From Barthelona sp. PAP020 (Eukaryota > Metamonada: BaSk clade), in contig JARQWU010000047.1 of NCBI GenBank assembly GCA_040182905.1, positions 1 to 49,006 of the forward strand: a stretch of 49,006 bases of DNA. Reading direction: 5' to 3'. The notes under the pieces were generated by a model. It did no database searches. It was not told the DNA's origin and saw only the letters and a program-made list of their open reading frames with translations. Shown piece by piece: positions 20,201-26,778 of the stretch (its first letter is position 1; each line of letters starts with the position of its first letter). The position numbers were made by a program, and so were the translations under genes.

Positions 20201-23200
20201 TGAACCGTCTGTAGATCAATCATCATGTGTTTCTTGTTCAGTTGGAAAGAATTGTTTGAATGGAGTTGCTGAATCATGTAATTCCGGTTTAATGCCAAAT
20301 GAAGAACATTCTGACTGCGTTAAGTGTTTGGACAATATGATATGTGTTGATGGGATTCCTCAAGCATGTCCTTCAGGATTTTCAGCAAATTATGATCAAA
20401 CAGCTTGTGTTGCCTGTGCGGCAGGTTTTATTTGTCCTTCAGGATATTTGGAGACTTGTCCTACAGGATATCGTCCCAAAGATACTGTGAGCTGTGAAGA
20501 AATTATGTTAAGTTGTCCAGATGGTACTGTTCCAAACGGTGAATTTACTGAATGTTTAATTTGTCCATCGAATCATATTTGTAGAGATGGTATCGCGTCA
20601 GTTTGTTCTGCAGGTTATCAACCTGATATTAATAAGATAAATTGTATTGAATGTGAAATGCATAAAGTATGTCCCAATGGGGTGCCTGTTTCATGTTCTG
20701 CCAACAAGTATGATTCAGAAGATAACATTCGTTGTGAAGAGTGTATTTCCAATCGAATATGTCCAAATGGATATTTGGAAGAATGTCCATCTGGTTTTAT
20801 TCCTAGTGAGAACGGAAATGATTGTGTCACATGTCCTGTTGGACATGTGTGTAATGATGGATTAACTTCCCTTTGTACTTCTACCACTATACCTGATTCA
20901 AGCAATACCAGTTGTATATCTTGTCCGATTGGTAAAATTTGTGTTGAAGGTATTGCATACACATGTACTGCAACCAATATGGTGCCTTCTTTAGATCAAA
21001 GCAGTTGCGTTCCTTGTGATGATTGTTTATTTGAGTTCGTACCTGTTTATTTGCCAAAAGGATTGACTAATCGAACTATTGAAGTAAAACTTCACAAAGA
21101 AGTAATCGTTACTCATGGTCCGTTCCTCATTTTACCTTCATTTGGTTTAAATTTGACATTGATGTCTCATTATGATGATAAGTATGTTTTTGAATTTCCA
21201 TCTATTTTTGACACGAGTTATTTAAGTGATTCAGACACTATTGAAGGAAATTTTGTATATTCTTTAGATAGTTGGTTGAATACATTGGAGCCTATCAAGA
21301 TATACAGTAATCCGATCTTTTTATCTGTTGAACCTTCATCATTACCATGTGATTCCACTAGAACAGTAAAGTTAAGTGGGTTAAACATTCAAATTTTGTA
21401 CAATCCAATTCTAGTAAAGCTTCAGAACCCTGCTACGTCATGGGAAACCATTGTAAATGGTACCATTGATGAAAATGCTAATTACATTATATTTGACCAT
21501 CCTCCCATGAATTTAACGGAAGAATATGAGATATTGCAGATAATAGCCTCATTGAACAATCGAGATTTTCCTTTGAATGGCATGTCATTTACACGTTATC
21601 AAAAACCAGAAGTTTTATCGTTAGAGCCTTCAGAAATTGTCTCTTATGGAGGGGAAAACGTAATTATCACTGTATCTTCGTTATTCAAATCTTCGAATGT
21701 TATTCTTGGGTTATTTTATTTAAATGAAGCACAGACGACATCAGAAATAAGTGAATTTTCCAGAATCAGTGTGCGATTCATTGCTGGTAACACAATATTG
21801 ATCACAACTCCTGTATTAGACTCAACTATTGACAAGTATTATCCAGTTCTTTCATTGAATGGTGAAGACTTTGATCTGAAGATTAATTCTAGCTCCAAGT
21901 ATTTGACCATTGATGACAGTAATTTTTTGGAGTTATCCGGATTAACACCACAGGCTGTTATTCATCCATGTTCCGATACTTCCTCTGTTGAATTTCAATT
22001 AATTAGCAGTCATGCAAATGAAGATCTTTTTGCTAACATAACAACATACGATAGTGAAGGTAGTTTAAAGAATTTTTATCGAGCTGTTGAAAAAATTGGT
22101 TTAAATACGTACAGATTGACGTTTGAAGATGTCAGTTGTAGATATTACAAAAACGCATTGTATGTGAACTTTGTTCCATACTTTAATTCAATAACCACTG
22201 TAATTCAAGTTCAAACAGTTAGCTTTTACTCCATTGCTGCTATATTTGATGACATTTTTCCAAAAGTCAGTCCTCAAGTTGGTGGAACTATTTGTAATAT
22301 AACTGGTGCTAATTTCAAAATATTGGATTTGAAAGCTCGTGTTATGATAGGCCAATATGAGGTGAATACTGAAATCAATCAAACATCTAATCTTATCTCC
22401 TTTGTTATACCTTCAATTCCAGTTCCAACTGAATTAAACATATCCGTATCTTTAGATGAAGCTAGTTGGATATCAACAGGATTGAAAATAACTTTTGAAG
22501 GGTGTGTCATGGGATATTATGCGCCAACTTATAAATTTGCATGCCAACCATGTCCAAAAGGGTATTACATTGATGTTGAACATGCAACTTCTTGTAAGAA
22601 ATGTGAAGTTGGCACGTATAATGAGTTTGAAGGTGTCACTTCTTGTATATCATGCCCGGGAAACGCTACTTCTGATGGAGCTTCTTCAAATTTGACTGAT
22701 TGTCGCTGTAAAATTAATTATTACGGTATTTATGGTGAAGAATGTCATCCATGCCCTTCAGGTGCAACATGTCCTGAGGGATCAATCCATCCGATTCCTG
22801 ACCCAGGATATTGGGCAAGTCCAACAGATTTAAATACAGTTATTCATTGTATCCCTGAGGCTGCTTGTAGTGGTGGAAATTCAACAGCAGAAAATGCCAC
22901 ACTTTTGAGCAGTATGTGTATAAATGGGTTTACTGGTGATCGTTGTGCTACTTGTGCTGTTGGTAGCTATATAAACAGTGATGATGAATGCAAAGTTTGT
23001 CCTGATATTGGTTTTTTCAGCTATATTCTCTCTCTTGTTGTATCATTTATAGTTGCTTTCGCATTGATTTGTTTGACCAAAATTTCAGATCAAGATGAAG
23101 CTCCTGATGAGACCTTTGAAACTGGTGCTCGAGCATTAGATGCCATTGAAGACATGGGTACAGGGGCTATTTCCAAAGTGTTATTGACTGCCTGGACAGC

Positions 23201-24623
23201 TTTAAGACAAAACGCCTCATTTTTTACGATTGGTATTAATTTTGCACAGGTCACTGCAATGTTGCGCAATTTTAATTTTGCTTGGCCTGAGAGCTTGAAG
23301 AAGATTTTCAATTTGTTAAGTAATTTTGACTTCAATATCAAGCTTGTGTCCCCTTCTTGTCTTTTTGCGGTTGGTTTTGTTCAACAAACGTTTTTACAAC
23401 TTGGCTTGCCAATTCTATTCATTATTATATATATCATTCTATATTTTACACTTCGTCACAAGATGAAAGTCGATAACAAATTGGCTCAATGGTTTCGAAA
23501 TGTTTTGGCGGCATTTATATTATTGATGGTATACCTCTATCAGTTTTTAGGCGGTTCAGCACTGGATTATTTTGATTGTACCACATTAGAGAATGGAGTT
23601 AGTGTGGTGACTAATTCTGCTGATATTGTATGTGGTTCACCTTATCATACATCCAACATGTGGTTACCCACAATTTCTGTGATTGTGTATATATTCGGTA
23701 TTCCTCTATGTTTCCTTTTTGCTTTGTTATATTTCAGCAAGAAGAATAAATTGGAAAACCCTGCTGTCAAACAAACAATGGGTAAATTGTACGAAAACTT
23801 TGTTCCAGAATTTGCCTATTGGGAAACCTTCGTTATGTTAAGAAAGTTGATCATTTTGCTTTGTATTGTATTTTTGGCGACAAGTGAAACAGACAAAGCT
23901 TTGTTATCTGTATGCTTTTTATTTTTAGCTTTGTTGGCTCATACTTTTATTAGACCATACAAATCACCCAAATTTGATCTTGTTGAATTTGCATCGTTAT
24001 TAACATCCATGATTGTGCTATTTACTGGTATTGTTATGGATCATGCTCAGGTTTCCAGTCTTGTAAAATCATTGACAAATGCATTCAGTGTTTTATCAAT
24101 CCTTTTCACCGTTGTCATGTTTATAATGGTAGTTTGGACCAATATCAAACCTATAAAATGGTTTGATAATTTATTCCCAGCAGATGAAAAGAATCGGGAA
24201 CCGATGTTATTTTCTAAAGATATTCCCCGTTTAGAACTGGAAAAATTGAAGATAGATGATGAATGTGACGATTTAAAATCCACGAAAGAAAAAGAGAATT
24301 CAGCATCAGACACAGATGATAGCATTTCTGATTTGGATTCTGTGTTGGACATTCATAAGACTCAAAGATTCAATTTGAAACCTCAGGATTCAGCACAAAA
24401 TTTAACTTCTGAATTTGTTGAATTTATTAATGGCAAACACATATATTCAGTTGATTCTCCAAAGAATGATGTTGTTACACCAGATACTCCGATCAAAAGC
24501 GTTTCCCAACAGTTCAATTTTGCTGAATTAGCTTCATCAACTGATGAGGACACGCAATTCTCATTCACACAAAGTAATCAACTGTTAAATTTGAAAAACA
24601 TTGGAGAAATAGATTCAGATTAA
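14205..24623 (+). CDS. Giant surface protein: propeller-like domains, Cys repeats, IPT-like, GCC2/GCC3-like, multi-TM
   Basis: This is a 3472-residue single-exon protein. Residues 1-25 form a signal peptide (LLLIIVFFNCF core). Up to about 1550 come three blocks of FG-GAP/Kelch-like beta-propeller repeats, for example FGRSVDITPDGLSIIVG, separated by short Cys-rich inserts near 705-720 and 1115-1245. The second insert includes an EGF-like CDVRECRCDCETGYG. From about 1600 to 2270 lie some 23 units of about 31 residues of the form CxxCP..xxC.nGy.e.C.sG..P..dqt. Residues 2282-2762 look like several IPT/TIG immunoglobulin-like domains. Residues 2765-2930 resemble GCC2/GCC3 (ephrin-receptor-like) modules. 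About nine hydrophobic helices span 2934-3320, and a Ser/Asp/Glu-rich cytoplasmic tail follows. Many N-x-S/T sites occur outside. A plasma-membrane adhesin or sensor is the likely role, but its ligand is unknown. Confidence 0.88.
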   Translation: MERIGLYGFLLLIIVFFNCFQLIYGNKITEKSTYRIFENRCEYPLEPGFKLVKTIKGSNINEYLGETKIEFCDEFIIIHSKQENMINIYRKNTFTYIQSLYLGTSTDFAAVDDTIAVGYGLDDKKIEFYMFNRTLSQFTLFQTYYDPNNMYFGKFLSAGSGRFVIAGQTFFSLNVFMFSPTENLWKNVFEMNTTSLVDIDITSIKMFDHEFLVYLNDTTVKRYVFDVFNNSYYWLETVNYNSSRVICTSSFLNTFTCDYDIHGLMYQIHHYDYGDNIISYDLNDNIAVVLQIKQSNFEVFAIVLSLSDGLHPQQIMKIELDYYTDYQTVSLSEDNEYIVFFRNGTDNVGINYVYYLSCLYSTSICSKDTKNCRCEQDNSVYDWQFLGTKEFLGYPQIVLTNPSFEVISNDFSSTIEIYRYNDHLDMKSVHKSYPQSDSVVLTPFGIVQGYKNEKKVNGSLINMILKEECNNFGKRMVSGLKIFGVIGDCPYIYLFSDNSNQTIDLDFIPSDSCYFAILEEYILINSTDYLYIYDYFGVLFQKIALFDISSDPSDLSIIAIDSIPKFQIFIGNLFIGYKQWIFNDVLNIFELNENEFDFCSEEDTYNLVDIQLYASNHLSQLNILCIYKNDYNNDHLTKIESFIQYNTTFKLKNSIKKHVSTVLTSSSNFYSNIKGFTFDDYFFISNATHIDIFHLGCLGCKEGFYPLNKCNRQYNISQASYDIVDGIFPINGYESLFTETMFSTVSGTTNFAYEVVYNSFLDTLLVGQRVDTSSGKAFSILQRNSSDLSSFSLKYFHSANSYEYVPVHMSYSTAFIAVSSSFVSTGEYIVRLYIYVDSSKSWNFVFDLRKANVDTSLLNSGTPASMTFGYQSVFFENILFISEKTSYIHVFKFMFDISNNKISYEHMKSIFIDSVSSLVIKRHSKGLAVCLPDERTVRIYDMEDLDVYHTFTALSLTTYTFVDFSISGKFASIGYTKSGESYNVYVDIFKRQSDSSWINVQTIEFIGTGSVVSLSMTDNVLVIGLSGVNTASSNDILKIFRYSTFSNSWIEFQSLETHEEIDVTSEFGRSVDITPDGLSIIVGMLRSSGYISVFDITFGISSFEHIASGITSCPNNTYFDAVTNNCIACPIHHTCVRQQDNSVVIQECDTDEYTEDSLVCKMCPYGIFDIELNMCKVSLIDTAIGSSNDGFGHYDSCSEGFVISADGTKCISYLQSDCDNECSNLGVCDVRECRCDCETGYGRRYEFDDISNLRYVPYHDNSFEYVDFVANKAGYILLIHQNVTTISLTMFGPHNYIVPLKNFNIPRRLFVKAAISLNNAVIFTDLSLGYLISWNKAVNDGSITDFSSIEIFMNSTVVISEKWLVIDSHVYNLADLAAIAYQINTNLCTSLSNIPLEYNVEISTNYLMFSCVNHVDDSITEGIVFFFEYNNDSWGLKEILSPDNSDYKYFGHPLKISKDETELIVGFEKGLLFYERQTTGWVIKNKLITGKPVITVDFSADRLLIADEENLSIFQRDGLILTNIWTFSMLSNSVSFDNPRISMLKNRVAILVNNTFVSLLKETCNTCISPLIYDSLENNCVPTYASSLICEDGYFDNFGECQQCDGPYICISNTKQSCPNGTTPANNRTKCVECPSGRFCVEGEFPQICPINQAPFPIVAADHCEQCSSGYYGNGIECVLCHEPYVCTNGYREFCSSGQKPAGIDSCTNCILPELCPDGFVTYCPAGQYAVSLTQCNTCPDGMVCTGDSAPTGCASNQIISPDRTECLSCPTENYCIDGVVYSCNQGYTPNVTHTGCEECPQNRICLYGYAEACPEGSLPDASQTYCDVCPVGKICINGYEMGCDAGTLPNESQTECVSCPANSICEDGFAADCPSLYAPNSDQTACISCPTTNICPNGYIETCPSGQMPNSFLSYCIVCEQYHYCANGYAEQCPIGKMPSVDQTTCVDCYEGYACSPGVAITECIGTTYVNNVLGICDACPTGHYCENGQVKTCLSGFEPSVDQSSCVSCSVGKNCLNGVAESCNSGLMPNEEHSDCVKCLDNMICVDGIPQACPSGFSANYDQTACVACAAGFICPSGYLETCPTGYRPKDTVSCEEIMLSCPDGTVPNGEFTECLICPSNHICRDGIASVCSAGYQPDINKINCIECEMHKVCPNGVPVSCSANKYDSEDNIRCEECISNRICPNGYLEECPSGFIPSENGNDCVTCPVGHVCNDGLTSLCTSTTIPDSSNTSCISCPIGKICVEGIAYTCTATNMVPSLDQSSCVPCDDCLFEFVPVYLPKGLTNRTIEVKLHKEVIVTHGPFLILPSFGLNLTLMSHYDDKYVFEFPSIFDTSYLSDSDTIEGNFVYSLDSWLNTLEPIKIYSNPIFLSVEPSSLPCDSTRTVKLSGLNIQILYNPILVKLQNPATSWETIVNGTIDENANYIIFDHPPMNLTEEYEILQIIASLNNRDFPLNGMSFTRYQKPEVLSLEPSEIVSYGGENVIITVSSLFKSSNVILGLFYLNEAQTTSEISEFSRISVRFIAGNTILITTPVLDSTIDKYYPVLSLNGEDFDLKINSSSKYLTIDDSNFLELSGLTPQAVIHPCSDTSSVEFQLISSHANEDLFANITTYDSEGSLKNFYRAVEKIGLNTYRLTFEDVSCRYYKNALYVNFVPYFNSITTVIQVQTVSFYSIAAIFDDIFPKVSPQVGGTICNITGANFKILDLKARVMIGQYEVNTEINQTSNLISFVIPSIPVPTELNISVSLDEASWISTGLKITFEGCVMGYYAPTYKFACQPCPKGYYIDVEHATSCKKCEVGTYNEFEGVTSCISCPGNATSDGASSNLTDCRCKINYYGIYGEECHPCPSGATCPEGSIHPIPDPGYWASPTDLNTVIHCIPEAACSGGNSTAENATLLSSMCINGFTGDRCATCAVGSYINSDDECKVCPDIGFFSYILSLVVSFIVAFALICLTKISDQDEAPDETFETGARALDAIEDMGTGAISKVLLTAWTALRQNASFFTIGINFAQVTAMLRNFNFAWPESLKKIFNLLSNFDFNIKLVSPSCLFAVGFVQQTFLQLGLPILFIIIYIILYFTLRHKMKVDNKLAQWFRNVLAAFILLMVYLYQFLGGSALDYFDCTTLENGVSVVTNSADIVCGSPYHTSNMWLPTISVIVYIFGIPLCFLFALLYFSKKNKLENPAVKQTMGKLYENFVPEFAYWETFVMLRKLIILLCIVFLATSETDKALLSVCFLFLALLAHTFIRPYKSPKFDLVEFASLLTSMIVLFTGIVMDHAQVSSLVKSLTNAFSVLSILFTVVMFIMVVWTNIKPIKWFDNLFPADEKNREPMLFSKDIPRLELEKLKIDDECDDLKSTKEKENSASDTDDSISDLDSVLDIHKTQRFNLKPQDSAQNLTSEFVEFINGKHIYSVDSPKNDVVTPDTPIKSVSQQFNFAELASSTDEDTQFSFTQSNQLLNLKNIGEIDSD
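18999..21015 (+). repeat. Array of about 23 cysteine-rich coding repeats
   Basis: Within the giant surface protein gene, about 95-bp units encode roughly 31-residue Cys motifs. Short DNA phrases recur (TGTCCAAATGGATAT and close variants), but most units differ, so the array is old or diversifying rather than freshly expanded. Units begin at CxxC pairs such as CQQC, CVEC, CEQC and CVLC and end with CVPC. Confidence 0.8.
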
Positions 24624-25161
24624 ACAAGAAAAGAAAAGAAAAGAAAAATTTGTCTTGTAAATAGAACTAACGTTTATTTTTGTTGTTTATTCATTTGCAT
24701 CGCTCTTTGTTGAACACAATTTCATTTGGAAACAATTTTCTCTTTTCTTGCTTCAACTAATTGATCCTTAAATCTGTGTGAAGCACAATTTGAATCAATA
24801 TTCAAGCTTTAAGTAAAAGATAGTTTCAAGGTCATATAGAACACTCATCAATCCAAAAAGAAATGGTAATCAAAAAATGTCAAAAACATACAACTTTGTT
24901 AAATTAACCTGAATTTGCTACATACACTAATATATATACTCTTAAACAAGAAATTTCTTAAAAGTATTTCGTGGCGTTTGTTAAATCTGTCACAATAGGC
25001 AACTTTGAATTCAAAGACAAGAGTCAAAAAGAAGCATTCAAAAGGGTATGTTGAGAGGGCATTCCCGGAAATGAGAAAATCTTGAGACATATTTTATGAA
25101 CAAAGGACAATCAATCTCACTAAATAAAGTGGAAGTGTTGGTTATGTATTAGCAAGACCAA
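24624..25161. other. Convergent 3' intergenic region
   Basis: These 538 bases lie between the convergent ends of the giant surface protein gene (plus) and the first WD40 gene (minus). They begin with an AAGAA pentanucleotide run (24627-24647). The rest shows no gene, RNA or copy of the WD40 family. A minus-strand frame of about 60 codons at 24899-25090 has no supporting features. Confidence 0.45.
24627..24647 (+). repeat. AAGAA pentanucleotide microsatellite
   Basis: About four tandem copies of a five-base unit sit four bases after the stop codon of the giant surface protein gene, so they are probably transcribed as part of its 3' untranslated region. Confidence 0.8.
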
Positions 25162-26373
25162 TTAGTCATCATCATCATCGTCATCAACGCCACAACTTTG
25201 TTCATTCATAAATGAGTGCATATTACCACCATTGGTTTCATTGATGTCAACCAAATCCCAACATGTATCCGCAATCATCTTGAACTCCTCTTCATTCATG
25301 CAAATACCAGCAGCTATCAATTGTCTGATGGTTTGAGTATCCATATTCACAGCAAAAAGATTCGACACCACATTTCCACCATCCTTTGATAACTCTATGA
25401 GTTCAGTTTGATTTGAGGGGTTATATTGAGGGGCAATTGAGTAAACTTTGATGCTATGGCCTTTACATTTTCCACATGATAACTCTCTCTTATCAGGGGA
25501 AAGAGCAAAGGAAAAGTCATAAGGATCACAACCACAATGTACTTTTTGAATTTCCTCAAAACTATCTACATTGTACGACGTAATATAACCATCACCAGAC
25601 ATAATAAGTAAGACGCTAGGTGTTAAGAAATTAATGCAATATACTTCACCGCCCACATTAAAGGTATGTATAAGTGATCCATCGTCCATATTCCAGAGTT
25701 TGACCTCGCTTGAACGATCACCAGTAGCAACTATTCTTTCTGTTGGGTGGAAATCAATAGCTTCAACACGATTTGTATGATTGAATTGATGCAAAAGAGA
25801 AAAATTGTCGGGGTTAACCAACATTGCAAATTTATTCCCACCACCAATCAAAAGATGTTTACCGTCACATGAAAGCTTTACTTTACAAATCCAGCTGGCA
25901 TTAATTTCGGTTGCCAAAACAACATTACCATCGTGTATATCCCATTTCTTCAAATATCCATCGCCACAACCAGTATATACATAATTTGAACAATTGGAAA
26001 AAACTACTGCACCAACAGAAGAATCATTATTTAATGTAGACAAAATGGAGAAATCTTGAAGGTTGTATATAATAATGGACCAAGAACTTGAACATGTTGC
26101 TAGTTTTTGTCCATCTGGTGAAAAGGCAACACTATAAACACTGCCTCCATGATCTTTCAAGGAACGATTTAGCGTTCTAGTTTCAACATCAATTACATGA
26201 GCTTGTGGAAAACTACCAATGACTAAATGTTTGCCATCCAGTGAATATTTGCAATCAAACATGTAATCAGAAACCAAATCCTCAATTTCACTCACACTAC
26301 TTTCATCAATTTTAGGAGGGAGTATACCATTGATTATTTTTCTCACCAATTCCAATCTTGAGTCAGAATACAT
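25162..26373 (-). CDS. WD40-repeat protein, paralogue A (403 aa)
   Basis: The protein starts with a short helical motif (ELVRKIINGILPPKIDESS, EIEDLVSDY) shared with its paralogue. About seven WD40 blades follow, for example VYSVAFSPDGQKLATCSSSW near 80-99, YLKKWDIHDG near 139-148 and SSEVKLWNMDDGSLIHTF near 220-237. After the propeller comes a conserved tail with IRQLIAAGICMNEEEFKMIA and CWDLVDI, and then a run of Asp residues encoded by GAT/GAC repeats. There is no signal peptide or membrane span, so it is probably a cytosolic or nuclear scaffold; partners are unknown. The start is supported by the shared N-terminus. It is transcribed away from the 1991-aa membrane protein gene. Its last 228 shared coding bases are about 96 percent identical to paralogue B. 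Confidence 0.9.
   Translation of the reverse strand: MYSDSRLELVRKIINGILPPKIDESSVSEIEDLVSDYMFDCKYSLDGKHLVIGSFPQAHVIDVETRTLNRSLKDHGGSVYSVAFSPDGQKLATCSSSWSIIIYNLQDFSILSTLNNDSSVGAVVFSNCSNYVYTGCGDGYLKKWDIHDGNVVLATEINASWICKVKLSCDGKHLLIGGGNKFAMLVNPDNFSLLHQFNHTNRVEAIDFHPTERIVATGDRSSEVKLWNMDDGSLIHTFNVGGEVYCINFLTPSVLLIMSGDGYITSYNVDSFEEIQKVHCGCDPYDFSFALSPDKRELSCGKCKGHSIKVYSIAPQYNPSNQTELIELSKDGGNVVSNLFAVNMDTQTIRQLIAAGICMNEEEFKMIADTCWDLVDINETNGGNMHSFMNEQSCGVDDDDDDD
25219..25446 (-). repeat. Near-identical inverted copy of 33835-34062
   Basis: Compared base by base with the reverse complement, this 228-bp coding block differs from 33835-34062 at nine positions. It contains a run of 72 identical bases (25375-25446 against 33835-33906) with no synonymous change. 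The sequence just upstream drops at once to roughly two-thirds identity. The block encodes the post-propeller tail of the two WD40 proteins. Confidence 0.92.
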
Positions 26374-26778
26374 CTTAAAGTGTCAACAAAAAATAAAAAA
26401 CTGCCAGAATGATCAACATAAATATTATTTTACCCCAAACACATAGATTAATGCTATCTTTTTCAGACTTTACGTATAAATAGAGCAATTTTTTCCTGAT
26501 TTTATAATCTAAGACCAACCGTTCTCAAGCACAAAATCCAAAAAAAAAAAACCTTTCAACAAGTTCCACAAAAAAATTAAGAGCCCAAATCTTGTTCGAC
26601 AGAAGCGAACAATTTTCTTTTTTTTTTTTTGTGTAAAACTGGTATTGAATATTTTTAATTTGTTTAAAACATATGAAAATTTACTCTATATCATGGAATC
26701 AAACAGGAAAAAATAATAAGAATTGAATAAAAAACATTTTTTTTTAAAATTTCGTTTATTAATTGAAAATGTGATAAG
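26374..26778. promoter_or_regulatory. Divergent promoter region with a small hairpin
   Basis: These 405 bases lie between WD40 paralogue A (minus) and the 1991-aa membrane protein (plus) and should hold both promoters. The most structured element is a seven-pair perfect hairpin, TTGTTCG at 26592-26598 with CGAACAA at 26606-26612, followed by a T-run of about 13 (26618-26630). No tRNA-like internal promoter boxes were found, so a small RNA is not claimed. Confidence 0.45.

Noticed and set aside
19045-20977. Long alternative frames on both strands across the Cys repeats
   Set aside because: Periodic Cys codons (TGT) keep other frames open; these are shadows of the giant surface protein gene.
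24899-25090. Possible small minus-strand gene or further WD40 fragment
   Set aside because: The 63-codon translation shows no resemblance to the WD40 family or any motif, and it lies in a convergent 3' region.
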